Both the position numbers and the translations under genes were made by a program. Source: a virus. Taken from it: DNA of 38,270 bases. The notes under the pieces are model-generated. The model was given only the letters and a program-made list of their open reading frames with translations, did not search any database and was not told the DNA's origin. The stretch is from positions 1 to 38,270 of IMG/VR virus record IMGVR_UViG_3300030419_001593. One strand, written 5' to 3'. This document shows, piece by piece, positions 30,446-38,270 of this stretch. The stretch's first letter is position 1; each line of letters opens with the position of its first letter.

Positions 30446-30473
30446 ATAGAGGGAGCCCGTAGGCTCCCTCTAT
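30446..30473 (-). terminator. 12-bp hairpin with adjacent TATTATTTT
   Basis: Bases 30446-30457 and 30462-30473 are a perfect 12-bp inverted repeat with a CGTA loop. On the minus strand it is followed by TATTATTTT, a fair rho-independent terminator for the small coiled-coil gene that ends at 30493. It also forms the very 5' end of the transcript from the promoter at 30471-30479, so a transcript may begin inside it. The next ATG (30435) has no SD site. Confidence 0.6.
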
Positions 30474-30479
30474 AATAGC
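30471..30479 (-). promoter_or_regulatory. Promoter motif GCTATTATA at the head of the glycan block
   Basis: Exact motif on the minus strand, partly inside the hairpin arm. It precedes the GT4-like gene by about 36 bases, unlike the leaderless sites, so the mRNA would have a short hairpin leader. A near-motif CTATTATTT lies 6 bases before the ATG at 30435. Confidence 0.55.
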
Positions 30480-30492
30480 TCACTTATAAAAA

Positions 30493-30735
30493 CTACTCAG
30501 CCTCTTTTACAAGTTCCAGTTTAGGATTCTCTTCTTCATCTTCAAGATCTAGAAGCTCCTTTAATTCTGCAATCTTATTTACAATCTCTTCCTTCTGCTC
30601 CATAGCTCCAGAGAGTTGAGCTTCGGCCTGCTCAATGAATTGAGTCACACCTTTAAGGTTAGTCTCATAACCCTCTAGCATAGTTGCTAGGTAACCTTCA
30701 ATTTGCTCCTCAGGAGCTTCCGAAATCTTAGTCAT
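30493..30735 (-). CDS. Small acidic coiled-coil protein
   Basis: An 80-residue, highly acidic protein made of a single long helix with heptads (residues 20-65, e.g. LKGVTQFIEQAEAQL). The start is coupled (ATGA) to the lipoprotein gene. Possibly a scaffold or chaperone. No family recognised. Confidence 0.7.
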   Translation of the reverse strand: MTKISEAPEEQIEGYLATMLEGYETNLKGVTQFIEQAEAQLSGAMEQKEEIVNKIAELKELLDLEDEEENPKLELVKEAE

Positions 30736-31286
30736 GCTTTTTCTTCTTTCTCTTTAGTTTCTTCTGCGGCATGTGCCTCTGCTGAGGCGGTCGATGAGTG
30801 TGAAGCTCCAAGGGCTGACGCAATACCCTTCAAAGCTCCTCCAATGTTGATAGTCGAATCTCCCTTATGAGGAACAACTGCCTTGAGTGCTTTAGCGTAA
30901 TGCTTGCGTTTGCGCTGGCTGAAAAGAGTTACAACACCTTCCCAGGCCGCAAGGGCAGGAATAAACGTACTCGCTATACCGAACCCAGCATCAATCATAC
31001 CACCAAGAGCATCACCATCAAGGGATCCACCAGCAGGGATGAACGCTGCATCCTCTTTAAGCTGGTCTTTATTTGCCATTACAACCTGAGTTCCCTCTGG
31101 AATCTTTTCCTTAATGGAGTCAGGAAGTTGGTCGTAAGGAATTACTGCCCCTACTTCTCCTTCTTCTAGCTGATCTGCTGTGGTGAACACAGTACCTTCC
31201 CCGAAGATTCCTTCAAGAGCGGCACAGGACGCGAACCCCATAGCAATCACAGCACAAAGTAAATATGTTACAAAGATACCTCTCAT
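30732..31286 (-). CDS. Lipoprotein with a second hydrophobic segment, unknown
   Basis: A 184-residue protein with a lipoprotein signal: MRGIFVTYLLCAVIAMGFASC, lipobox FASC with Cys21. A second hydrophobic segment (GMIDAGFGIASTFIPALAAWE) lies near residues 95-117, followed by a basic QRKRKHY patch, then an Ala/Glu-rich acidic tail. The arrangement of outer-membrane lipid anchor plus inner segment recalls spanin-like or envelope proteins, but no spanin pair is seen. Strong SD (AAAGG). Confidence 0.7.
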   Translation of the reverse strand: MRGIFVTYLLCAVIAMGFASCAALEGIFGEGTVFTTADQLEEGEVGAVIPYDQLPDSIKEKIPEGTQVVMANKDQLKEDAAFIPAGGSLDGDALGGMIDAGFGIASTFIPALAAWEGVVTLFSQRKRKHYAKALKAVVPHKGDSTINIGGALKGIASALGASHSSTASAEAHAAEETKEKEEKA

Positions 31287-31288
31287 AG

Positions 31289-32029
31289 TTAACCTTTAAG
31301 TCTGCTCAGATAGTCATCATCCGAAACCTCGGAATTAGGACCATCGTTAGGGGTCCGCTCTGGGACTCCCTTTCCTGCCAGAAGAGTGTCAGCAACCTGC
31401 TTGAACGTATCGTACTCCTCCAGCTTGACCAGCCCATGAATATCATGAAGCTCGTCCATCCACTCAGCAATCTGCTTCTTAGTACCAGCAGCGGTAGCCT
31501 TAGGTCGGAATGCTGATTGGTCATATTTCGGCCACGGACCTTCCATAACTTTGTTAAGCTTGAAGTCGTGGCCTTCATCAAGCTGAGTAACATCACCATA
31601 ATCCTCGTCAAGAATGGTGGAAATAATCTTCTTAAAGAGGATTACGCCGACAGACAGAATTTTAACCTCATCAGTAGCGCGGTCAACTACATTCATGTAG
31701 TAACGAGCGCGAGGCTTAATCTGCCGTGCTAGAGACTCATCCTTGTGAGGCTCTTTCCAGAGAGCGTAATACGCATCACAGATGGGGCAAGACTCTCCAT
31801 GCACCTTACGGCAGTGGAAGTTACGAGTCTGACCATCGCCAGTAGGGACTCGGTGAATTGCGGTCTCTGCATAGAAGAGCTTATCCTCATCCTTGGGGGG
31901 AAGGATGCGAACAACCGAGTTGCCCTCAGGGATGGAGTAAAACTTCTTAATAAAGTCCCCACCACCAGAATTACCCTGGTGAGTGCCTTCCATCTTGGCG
32001 TATTGCTCACGAATCTTGTTAAAGTCCAT
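31289..32029 (-). CDS. ssDNA-binding protein (gp32-like)
   Basis: A 246-residue T4 gp32-type protein. The zinc motif lies at about residues 59-84: His59, Cys73, Cys81 and Cys84 match gp32's His-x12-Cys-x9-Cys-x2-Cys spacing. The flanking IPEGNSVVRILPPKDE and RARYYMNVVD blocks are characteristic of the core OB fold. The C-terminus is moderately acidic (SEVSDDDYL). It coats ssDNA and organises replication and recombination with UvsX and the helicase. GGAG precedes the ATG. Confidence 0.92.
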   Translation of the reverse strand: MDFNKIREQYAKMEGTHQGNSGGGDFIKKFYSIPEGNSVVRILPPKDEDKLFYAETAIHRVPTGDGQTRNFHCRKVHGESCPICDAYYALWKEPHKDESLARQIKPRARYYMNVVDRATDEVKILSVGVILFKKIISTILDEDYGDVTQLDEGHDFKLNKVMEGPWPKYDQSAFRPKATAAGTKKQIAEWMDELHDIHGLVKLEEYDTFKQVADTLLAGKGVPERTPNDGPNSEVSDDDYLSRLKG

Positions 32030-32055
32030 AGTTATCTCCGTTATATAGTAGTTAG

Positions 32056-32505
32056 TTAAGAGTAGATACCTTTTTCACTCCTCTGATTTGCCGAGATCTG
32101 CACAAGCATATCTTTTTTATGCGACAAGGAGGACATGAGGCTTTTCAGTAGTCCAAGACGATACTTGGAGTCTGTAAGTTTACGAGACAAGGCGCTGCAA
32201 TCAGCGTCAGAGTTTACATAGCTATCAAGGATGTTAGCCGTAGGTCTCTTACCTGCTGCCTCGCACTCAGATTGAGCCCTTATTCTAGCAGCAGCCCTTT
32301 CCTCATCCAATTCAATCTCGATAATTTCTGAATCTCTTTTAGCGTGCTCGTAGAGCCCTGCGTAATAAGAGAATACTGTAGCCTGCCTAGCAAGCTCATC
32401 ATCAATACTCAAAGTGTTAATCTTAGTGAGATCTTCTGAAAGGCTAACGTATACCTCCCAGTTAAGATTCTCGTAAGCTAGTAGTAGATCAGTCGCTTTC
32501 GTCAT
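32056..32505 (-). CDS. UvsY-like recombination mediator (tentative)
   Basis: A 149-residue, nearly all-helical protein. A-YAGLYEHAKRDSEIIEIEL and LGLLKSLMSSLSHKKDML resemble the helical core of T4 UvsY-type mediators and of small phage proteins encoded beside gp32-like genes. UvsY loads UvsX onto ssDNA coated by gp32. The adjacency to the ssDNA-binding gene supports this, but sequence similarity to UvsY is weak. Start at the ATG 32505, inside the upstream gene's end. Confidence 0.5.
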   Translation of the reverse strand: MTKATDLLLAYENLNWEVYVSLSEDLTKINTLSIDDELARQATVFSYYAGLYEHAKRDSEIIEIELDEERAAARIRAQSECEAAGKRPTANILDSYVNSDADCSALSRKLTDSKYRLGLLKSLMSSLSHKKDMLVQISANQRSEKGIYS

Positions 32506-32848
32506 CAAAAATAAATTTAAAGAGTTCCCTGTTTAGCCCAGCTAGTTGCTGGATCATATTAGAAGTTACTGTAGTTAAAAATTCGTTACCAATTTGAGGC
32601 ATCTCATCGTCATCACCCAGCCCATACAGATCAAAACCTATGTGACAAATCTCATGGAAAAGCGTTCCTCTATAATCCTCAATACATTGATTTGGATCAA
32701 TAGTTAGAAGAGACTTATGAAATTCTACACAACCATAGAGATTATCTTTAGTTAAAGCTTTTTGCTCAATCTTAAAGGTCTTAACTCCTGTGTTAACCTC
32801 TAGAGGGTGGTTAGGTATTGATTTTTTAGGTTTCATGGGTTTCAGCAT
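32489..32848 (-). CDS. Small HExxH metallopeptidase-like protein
   Basis: A 119-residue protein with TLFHEICHIGFDL near residues 64-76, an HExxH zinc site with an additional downstream Asp/Glu; the family could be ImmA/IrrE- or SprT-like by length, but without clear assignment. Phage genomes commonly carry such small peptidase-like proteins. No signal peptide. The start at 32848 is in the tail of the helicase gene; 32836 is an alternative. Confidence 0.75.
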   Translation of the reverse strand: MLKPMKPKKSIPNHPLEVNTGVKTFKIEQKALTKDNLYGCVEFHKSLLTIDPNQCIEDYRGTLFHEICHIGFDLYGLGDDDEMPQIGNEFLTTVTSNMIQQLAGLNRELFKFIFDDESD

Positions 32849-34127
32849 CGGTAGACAACTCTGACATACTCAAGGTATTATAGTCGATTGTCATCCCTGT
32901 TACAAATCTAGTTTTACCATTCCTAGATTTCATAACGTAACACCTCATCCTCTCCTCATCGAATTCCTCTTCGGTCTGGTTAAGAGATAGAGCGTAATCC
33001 ACTGTTCTAAACTTACCATAAGAATCTCCTAGTTCTGCGTCAGTAATAACATTAACTCTTGCTCCCTGCCTGTTGGTTTGGGTAGCAGTCCACACAAGCA
33101 TATTATGCTCCACGGCAAGCCCTCTAAGCTCTCGGGCCAGCATCTCTTGGATCTGGTACTCAGGACCCTCTCTGCTCGTCCCTAGTAGCTCCAGATAGTC
33201 CACGATGAGGAGATCGGGGGTGAAGCCCTCGAAGTTCTGTAGCTGCGACAGGAGCGACCTGATAGTGGACACGGTAGCCACTCCAGTAGGGAACTCCTTG
33301 ATGACAAGCTGACCTTCAGGGAAGTTATCCTTGAAAACCTCAAGTCGCTCTTGTAGAACCTTTTGCTTGGTAGGGAGACTCTTCTGGTTAATTAGAGTCA
33401 TAACCGAGTCGAACCTTTGGGCGATCTTATCCTCACTCATCTCAAGTGAGACATAAAGAACCTTCCTACCCTCCATTAGCGAATGCACGCCTTGGTTAAC
33501 GAGGAACACAGATTTACCGACCCCAGGAGGGGCGACCACCATAGCAAGTTCTTTGGCAGATAGACCACCCTCTAACTCTCGATTAAGTGTGGGCAGGATG
33601 GTTCTGTACTTATCCTCGTTATTACGATCAAGCATCCTGACCCATCGAGCGGTAATAGAATCGAAGTAGTTCTGGCCGAGATCAACATTCCTGTTAACCG
33701 TAAGTGCAGAACGAACCTCCTCCTCTACGCGCTCAAAATCATCCGACTGGATATAACCAATGGATCGGGTGATGGCTTCCTTCATCGCCTCTTTACGAGC
33801 GAAAGTCTCAATCTCATCCAGGAAGAACTCCTCATTACCAATCGAGGAAGTATCCATCCTGTTAATAAGGATTAACTCATCGGTGTAATCAGAGGTATTC
33901 TCTTTGGAATCCTTATTCTTCTTACACACCTCCAAGATAAAATCATCACAAGGAATACTCTGATACTTGGAATGAAAATCTACAATAGAGTTGTAAATAT
34001 TGGAGTGGATAGGAAACTCAAAGTACTCAGGCTTAACGAGAGGGGTAATTTGAGAAAAGAAATCTTTATTGTACTTGGCGAGGTAGAGGATACCTCTCTG
34101 TACATTTTCACTAAAGTCGTATGCCAT
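32826..34127 (-). CDS. Replicative DNA helicase (DnaB/gp41-like)
   Basis: A 433-residue RecA-fold hexameric helicase. Walker A APPGVGKS (199-206), VLYVSLEMSEDKIAQRF (H1a region), Walker B LLIVDYLEL (306-314) and the Q-rich WTATQTNRQG motif 3 are present. An N-terminal domain of about 150 residues matches the primase-interacting part of the DnaB family. It unwinds DNA at phage forks. Its ATG overlaps the zinc-ribbon gene (TAATG). Confidence 0.93.
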   Translation of the reverse strand: MAYDFSENVQRGILYLAKYNKDFFSQITPLVKPEYFEFPIHSNIYNSIVDFHSKYQSIPCDDFILEVCKKNKDSKENTSDYTDELILINRMDTSSIGNEEFFLDEIETFARKEAMKEAITRSIGYIQSDDFERVEEEVRSALTVNRNVDLGQNYFDSITARWVRMLDRNNEDKYRTILPTLNRELEGGLSAKELAMVVAPPGVGKSVFLVNQGVHSLMEGRKVLYVSLEMSEDKIAQRFDSVMTLINQKSLPTKQKVLQERLEVFKDNFPEGQLVIKEFPTGVATVSTIRSLLSQLQNFEGFTPDLLIVDYLELLGTSREGPEYQIQEMLARELRGLAVEHNMLVWTATQTNRQGARVNVITDAELGDSYGKFRTVDYALSLNQTEEEFDEERMRCYVMKSRNGKTRFVTGMTIDYNTLSMSELSTDAETHET

Positions 34128-34576
34128 TACTTGATTCTTCTAGGTACTTGCTTATGTATTGTCCCAAGTTTATCTACTGTCGCACCTATACTAGCTTGCC
34201 GTCTGTTCCTTTCCTCTTGTTCTTTGACATTTAATTTTTTCTGAACTCTAAAGTCTTTGTAATGCTCACTAAAATGCTCACTAGGCTCAACGTGCTTGTA
34301 GAAGTCACCAATCTTTGCAGTCTCTAAGGATTCCTTGGTTTTGTTAACGAGCATCTCTGCGTGTCTACCAAGAACCTTCTGGTCTGTGGCCCCTCTTTGA
34401 GCTTTCCTTCGGTTAGTATAGCAGTCACCTTTAAAATGAATAGCTATCTCTTGATAATCTCTACTAGAAAGTTTATTACACTCGGGGCATTTACTTCGAG
34501 AGGGAGCCTTCTTCATCGAGTACTCCTTCTCGAAGATTAATTTACAATCGTAACATACAAAATCATATATAGGCAT
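34127..34576 (-). CDS. FmdB-type zinc-ribbon protein
   Basis: A 149-residue protein: MPIYDFVCYDCKLIFE, with CPECN at about residues 34-38, gives the CxxC...CxxC zinc ribbon of FmdB-like regulators. The remaining 110 residues are basic and helical with no known domain. It may bind nucleic acid or the helicase, whose gene directly follows. No SD; a promoter-like motif lies 4 bases upstream. In-gene copy of GCTAGTATA noted at 34187-34195. Confidence 0.8.
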   Translation of the reverse strand: MPIYDFVCYDCKLIFEKEYSMKKAPSRSKCPECNKLSSRDYQEIAIHFKGDCYTNRRKAQRGATDQKVLGRHAEMLVNKTKESLETAKIGDFYKHVEPSEHFSEHYKDFRVQKKLNVKEQEERNRRQASIGATVDKLGTIHKQVPRRIK

Positions 34577-34580
34577 ATCC

Positions 34581-34589
34581 TATAATAGT
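34581..34589 (-). promoter_or_regulatory. Promoter motif ACTATTATA, 4 bases before ATG
   Basis: One-base variant of the motif on the minus strand, spacer GGAT to the ATG at 34576. It lies in a perfect 7-bp inverted repeat (34581-34587 with 34594-34600), so TATAATA-like sequence faces both ways. The GGAT could act as a weak SD, so leaderlessness is less certain here. Confidence 0.5.
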
Positions 34590-34595
34590 CCGTTA

Positions 34596-35888
34596 TTATA
34601 AGCTAGGACAGTCGTTACCATTACAGAAGTAATCAGCTTCCTTAGCCCAATCCCAAAGATCAGTATCACAGGTATAGTATACTTTAGCACATAAATAACG
34701 ACTGTAATCAGAGAAGGACTGGCCTGTAGTTCCAGGGGCTCCTGCCCATTCAGAGGCTAAGGTTAAGGTGCCCCCATCCATCCACTCCTGCTGAGAAAAG
34801 TCTACGCTAACCGATCCATTAACGATTCCGTTATTTGAAATAGCACTAAAGTCTCCAGTAAAGTCTCTACCAAATTTGTTTTGACCGAAACGCCAAGTAC
34901 GGTTTTGAGTACCTGCGGAATTCCAAGTCCCATATTTAATAAAGGCGCTATCACTAGTGGCACTTGCACCATCAGACCATCCTTGGAACCAGTTACCAGA
35001 TACGTCTATATTACAAAGATAAGTATTTGAGTAATAATCAGCAACATCATAAAATATTGAATTTAAAGCGTATGCGCCGACAGGTACATGAGACGCCTCT
35101 GGGCAGCAGTCCTCAGCGCAAGGATCCCATTGAGGAGCATAAGTGTTTGTCTCTGTATAGGCTTTATTATCACTTCGATATAACCAATCAGATCCTGTGT
35201 CTACATAGTTACCACTAAAAATAAACCCAGATCCGCAATGACCTCCGTAGTTCTTAGATATATCAATTAAACTTTTAGCCGAGCTATAGCCCGTATCTTG
35301 CCTACCTAATCTGGCAAACCAATTATCTTTAATAACTGCACTGGTTTCATGATGAAAATTATCAAAAATTGCGTACCAGTGGGAGTGCATATCTGTTACA
35401 GCACAATTTTTTATAGTTTTAAATAACCCGACATAATTATTGGTGCATCGGGTTGCGCGGTATCCTCTCCTTAAAGTGCAATAATCTAAGGTTATATTTC
35501 TAGGAGGCTTGCCGTAATCTCGATCAAAATCAATCAAGGTGGCCCCCGTAATATAGGTGTTACCTCCATCGCCAGAAGGAGAATATCTATAGTTTCCATA
35601 CATATTCGCATCAAACACGCAATCCCTAAAAGTTAAACCACTAACACCTGAAGCTATGCTTACGTGTTGGAATTTATAACCAGTTATAATAGTTCCTGAA
35701 GGGGTAGAGCTAAGTATTGTTCCAAAATAAGCGGACGAGGGAGTTTTGTCATCTGGCTCCCACCAAGGTTGTCCATAAGGGCTTTTTAAAGAACTTTCGG
35801 GGAGGCGGCAACCTGTATTGCCTGGTCCTGGCATATTAGGCCAAGGAAGACTACTAACTGTTAATTCTGAAAATACTGAATGTGCCAT
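34596..35888 (-). CDS. Beta-helix protein, probable virion adhesin/tail-associated
   Basis: A 430-residue protein, no signal peptide, starting MAHSVFSELT. Repeated short strands with GN/NN turns (ITGYKFQHVSIASG, LTFRDCVFDAN, IKDNWFARLG, FIFSGNYVD) indicate a right-handed parallel beta-helix. It has an unusual Cys-rich stretch (CAEDCCPEA). Lying beside a LamG-like gene, it is probably a tail spike or host-surface binding protein, possibly with depolymerase activity. Catalytic residues not identified. Confidence 0.7.
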   Translation of the reverse strand: MAHSVFSELTVSSLPWPNMPGPGNTGCRLPESSLKSPYGQPWWEPDDKTPSSAYFGTILSSTPSGTIITGYKFQHVSIASGVSGLTFRDCVFDANMYGNYRYSPSGDGGNTYITGATLIDFDRDYGKPPRNITLDYCTLRRGYRATRCTNNYVGLFKTIKNCAVTDMHSHWYAIFDNFHHETSAVIKDNWFARLGRQDTGYSSAKSLIDISKNYGGHCGSGFIFSGNYVDTGSDWLYRSDNKAYTETNTYAPQWDPCAEDCCPEASHVPVGAYALNSIFYDVADYYSNTYLCNIDVSGNWFQGWSDGASATSDSAFIKYGTWNSAGTQNRTWRFGQNKFGRDFTGDFSAISNNGIVNGSVSVDFSQQEWMDGGTLTLASEWAGAPGTTGQSFSDYSRYLCAKVYYTCDTDLWDWAKEADYFCNGNDCPSL

Positions 35889-35897
35889 ATAAACCTC

Positions 35898-37571
35898 TTA
35901 AGTGGTGGTGGTAGATGAGACTGCGCTCATGGTAAAGTAATCAAGATCAGGCCACCCGATACTTGCGGAAACATTAACTAATGCAGAAGTAGTTCCTGAT
36001 GGGATATAAACTTCAACATCACTTCCCGTCATTATGGCAGAAGAATAAGCGCCTGACGCACAGGATAATGTGTAAGAACCTATATTGGAGGCATAGGCGC
36101 TTAACTGAACGTGGGCACTTAAATGTCCATAATATTTATCCTCAGCGGAAACTACTATCTGCCTAGTCATATAGGAGTAATTATGAGGCACATCTATTGT
36201 GCTTAGATTAAATCCCCAGGTAGGGGCTCCAGAGGCAGAAGATACAGAGATAACCGCAGAGGCGGGGGAGACTATAGTTCCAGCGGTAGTAGAACTTAAG
36301 CCTACCGAAACTTCTACGGAGGAAGCGTTTCCACTCAGGAAGTTAATAGTAACTGGCTTACTTTTTCTAGCCGCAGCTAAAGTAAGAGTATGATCGCTTG
36401 GAACCACACTATACTGCTGCCCTTCAGTCCACCCATCAGCAACTACAGAGAATCCTAAAGTTATTGAACTAGACCTAGTTCCACTAACATGAACTTCTAC
36501 CTCTGCACTACCGTCTGCCATGCTTGCGCCTACGGAGGACACAGGTATTGACGACTTGGGAGCAGGAAGTGCGGCGACTCCCGATGGGCCAGCACTATAG
36601 TTATCAAAAATTTCATCCCCAGTTAATGCCCTATCATATAATCTAATAGCATTTAAAGTACCAGAGAAAGGCTGTTCTCCATTGATAGAGTTGCCTCCAA
36701 TTGAAATCTCATACGCAGTACCACCAGAAGCGGACCAAGCATCAAAAAAGCCAGACGAAACACTACCTTTACCTCGCCATCCGTAAGTGGGATCAGCGGA
36801 ACCGTTAAGGAACATCTTAACTTCCATAATTCCACTTCCACAATCAGAAGCGGTTAAAGCTACCTGCTGGCTCGTTGCGGAAACTGCGGCACCAGCACTT
36901 AACTCAGGTAGACCTCCCAGGCCCGCGAGAGAAGTACTAGTCCTAAGGAAGCCTCTATAGGTTGCAGGATCGGTGCCTGCATAACCATAGCCTAAGCCAA
37001 TAGCAAAGTTAGTTAAAGTTGTATCGTTCGCGCTGGGATCCCAGGAGATCGAGGTATAGTTGGGAGGGCCAAAGGTTATAATTCTGGCAGGGCCAGACAC
37101 TCCGTAACCCTGATCAACTGCCATAGTTCCACCACCAGAAGGGGTGACCCAAGCCTCTATAGTTAATTCATTAGAGGCTCTACATGCTGTGTATATTTTA
37201 GGTTGTGGGCCACCTGTCGCAGTTTTATACTGGATCTGCCTAGCACCAGCAGCGGCGGTGGGGAACAATTGTAAACCACTAGCATTCCAGCCAACATAGT
37301 TATTTGTTCCTGGGAACCCTGCACCAGTATTAAGGGTTAGGGAGTCTTGCTGCCCTCCAGTAATAGCCGTATCATAAATTGTAGTAGTCTGAGTGCCTTG
37401 AGTCGAGGATAAGAATATCCACTCGTTTACTATATTACTTTGAACGCTATTATTGCTAGTATTTGCATTAGTTGCAGCAGTAGGATCTGTTATATTATTT
37501 CTTTGTCTGTAATACTGTCTACTACGCTTTGCTAAATTTCTAGCATCTCTGGGGAACGGATTAAAAGCCAT
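35898..37571 (-). CDS. LamG/concanavalin-like structural or adhesion protein
   Basis: A 557-residue Ser/Ala/Thr-rich protein. Residues about 80-330 contain a LamG-like jelly roll ending NAIRLYDRALTGDEI, a hallmark of bacterial LamG domains. The C-terminal part (about 340-557) has Ig-like beta repeats (VEVHVSGTRSSSITLGF, VEVSVGLSSTTAGTIV). No signal peptide, basic N-terminus (AFNPFPRDARNLAKRSRQYYRQR). Likely part of the virion surface, binding sugars. Upstream lies a compound hairpin at 37572-37610. Confidence 0.72.
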   Translation of the reverse strand: MAFNPFPRDARNLAKRSRQYYRQRNNITDPTAATNANTSNNSVQSNIVNEWIFLSSTQGTQTTTIYDTAITGGQQDSLTLNTGAGFPGTNNYVGWNASGLQLFPTAAAGARQIQYKTATGGPQPKIYTACRASNELTIEAWVTPSGGGTMAVDQGYGVSGPARIITFGPPNYTSISWDPSANDTTLTNFAIGLGYGYAGTDPATYRGFLRTSTSLAGLGGLPELSAGAAVSATSQQVALTASDCGSGIMEVKMFLNGSADPTYGWRGKGSVSSGFFDAWSASGGTAYEISIGGNSINGEQPFSGTLNAIRLYDRALTGDEIFDNYSAGPSGVAALPAPKSSIPVSSVGASMADGSAEVEVHVSGTRSSSITLGFSVVADGWTEGQQYSVVPSDHTLTLAAARKSKPVTINFLSGNASSVEVSVGLSSTTAGTIVSPASAVISVSSASGAPTWGFNLSTIDVPHNYSYMTRQIVVSAEDKYYGHLSAHVQLSAYASNIGSYTLSCASGAYSSAIMTGSDVEVYIPSGTTSALVNVSASIGWPDLDYFTMSAVSSTTTT

Positions 37572-37573
37572 AT

Positions 37574-37610
37574 ATACACCTCTTATGTTATATAGATAAC
37601 GGAGGTATAT
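37574..37610 (-). promoter_or_regulatory. Compound hairpin covering the SD of the LamG-like gene
   Basis: On the minus strand an outer stem of about 9 pairs with one G-U (37574-37582 with 37602-37610) holds GAGG, the SD of the gene starting at 37571. An inner stem (37587-37591 with 37596-37600) closes a 4-base loop with a TATA-like sequence. It resembles the SD-locking hairpin at 1654-1687. No clear promoter motif in the loop. Confidence 0.5.
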
Positions 37611-37626
37611 ATTCTATTAAATTATT

Positions 37627-38270
37627 TTAACAATCTCCTCCAGAAATTGAACACATATCCCCTGCTGCTACATTAGAGGATTCTTGAGTACCCATATACT
37701 TAGTAATATTCTCTTCCGTAAGAGGAATAGCTTGCAAGGGCTCATTTCCTTTAGATCCTGCGCGGTACACGGTCAATCCCTTCATATAAGAAGCGTAATC
37801 TAAAGCGACTTGGGAGAAGTCATCAGTATCAGACTCAGAAGGTAGGTTAATAGTTTTAGATATGCAGGAATCAATGTACTTCTGGACCGTAGCCTGTACT
37901 TTAATATGCTCTTCTGGGGTTACATCGTATGCACCTACAAAAGCACCTAAAGGTTTGTTTCCGTTATGAAACTCTTCAAATAGCGGGTCTACAACTAATT
38001 GCTCTTTCCAGATATTATTATGGCGATAACGTCTGTTGTACATAGCAGAGAAGATAGGCTCTATACCGCTGCTAACACCATGAAGCATACTAATAGTCCC
38101 ACAAGGGGGAATAGTGAGTAGCACAGCATTTCGTATACCGTACCTTTTGATAAGCATTCTAATTCTTGCGGGGAGCGTTCTTGCGAATTCTTCATTTAAA
38201 TATTTTTTGTAATCAAACTCAGGGAAAGGCTTCTTGTCTCTAGCCAGATAGACAGACATTTTATAAGCTT
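37627..38270 (-). CDS. nrdJ: Class II (B12-dependent) ribonucleotide reductase, C-terminal part
   Basis: The frame is open to the window's right edge, so the N-terminus lies outside; about 214 residues are seen. The core IPPCGTISMLHGVSSGIEP, shown here as its TIPPCGTIS and GVSSGIEPIFS parts, corresponds to the family's PTGTIS block before the active-site region, and LTVYRAGSKGNEPL is the typical C-terminal segment of adenosylcobalamin-dependent reductases. The end (CSISGGDC) may carry the redox cysteine pair. It makes dNDPs or dNTPs for phage DNA without oxygen. An upstream ATG at 38259 exists but is internal. Confidence 0.82.
   Translation of the reverse strand, partial: AYKMSVYLARDKKPFPEFDYKKYLNEEFARTLPARIRMLIKRYGIRNAVLLTIPPCGTISMLHGVSSGIEPIFSAMYNRRYRHNNIWKEQLVVDPLFEEFHNGNKPLGAFVGAYDVTPEEHIKVQATVQKYIDSCISKTINLPSESDTDDFSQVALDYASYMKGLTVYRAGSKGNEPLQAIPLTEENITKYMGTQESSNVAAGDMCSISGGDC

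Noticed and set aside
30481-30483. GTG upstream start for the GT4-like gene
   Set aside because: It lies inside the promoter/hairpin element and would add an N-terminus of 16 residues with no SD; the ATG at 30435 is preferred.
30732-31286. Spanin or holin assignment for the lipoprotein
   Set aside because: Lipobox and a second hydrophobic segment are suggestive, but no endolysin or paired gene is adjacent, so I do not name it as such.
34187-34195. Exact GCTAGTATA inside the zinc-ribbon gene
   Set aside because: It again encodes Ala-Ser-Ile within the protein and lies about 60 bases before the helicase ATG; treated as chance unless start mapping shows otherwise.

Overview
The window is a 38 kb piece of a large tailed bacteriophage genome related to the T4-like group. 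The sequence shows a UvsX/RecA recombinase, a gp32-type zinc ssDNA-binding protein, a DnaB/gp41-type helicase, a possible UvsY-like mediator, a gp55-type sigma factor, nucleotide-metabolism genes (class II ribonucleotide reductase, two deaminases, a MazG-like protein), a compact tRNA array and many tiny overlapping genes. Every gene I support is on the minus strand, so transcription runs from right to left. Base composition leans to AT. Shine-Dalgarno sites are common and lipobox signal peptides occur, which suggests a Gram-negative host that uses SD sequences. I cannot name the host or the phage.

Layout in transcription order (right to left). At 38270-34596 are the 3' part of a class II ribonucleotide reductase and two likely virion or adhesin proteins, one LamG-like and one beta-helix. 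At 34576-30493 lies the replication block: zinc ribbon protein, replicative helicase, small metallopeptidase, UvsY-like protein, ssDNA-binding protein, a lipoprotein and a coiled-coil protein. At 30435-15401 is a glycan block of about 15 kb. It holds four glycosyltransferases (GT4-like, GT2, GT7, GT29), a phosphoheptose-isomerase-like SIS protein, a CMP-sugar synthetase, cupins, an SDR, a sugar phosphate cyclase (AroB-like), a lysine-6-aminotransferase-like enzyme, a sulfotransferase, a PEP/pyruvate-type barrel, a GT10 fucosyltransferase, a beta-helix protein, methyltransferases, a mini DegT aminotransferase and GDP-mannose 4,6-dehydratase. At 15404-11115 are MazG-like, UvsX, small genes, an Hsp100-type ATPase and a Lys-rich mini-protein. 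At 11033-9319 are dCMP deaminase, six tRNA genes, a secreted small protein and a second deaminase. At 9308-1 are secreted beta-helix proteins, a PPC-like lipoprotein, the sigma factor, a nuclease and many small unknown genes.

Two system-level signals stand out. First, a minus-strand motif GCTA(T/G)(T/A)ATA recurs at the heads of transcription units. In six cases it sits exactly 4 or 5 bases before the ATG, mostly without a Shine-Dalgarno site, which predicts promoters producing leaderless mRNAs; the gp55-like sigma factor in the same window is the natural candidate reader. In one case the promoter lies in the loop of a perfect 12-bp hairpin whose 3' arm is the Shine-Dalgarno site, the same logic as the T4 late-gene translational lock. 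Second, the glycan block combines the families that in animals build sulfated sialyl-Lewis-type glycans (GT7 galactosyl-, GT29 sialyl-, GT10 fucosyl- and carbohydrate sulfotransferases) with genes for GDP-deoxyhexose, a CMP-activated sugar and a possible amino-cyclitol. The phage seems able to decorate itself or its host with a complex sulfated glycan of unknown structure.
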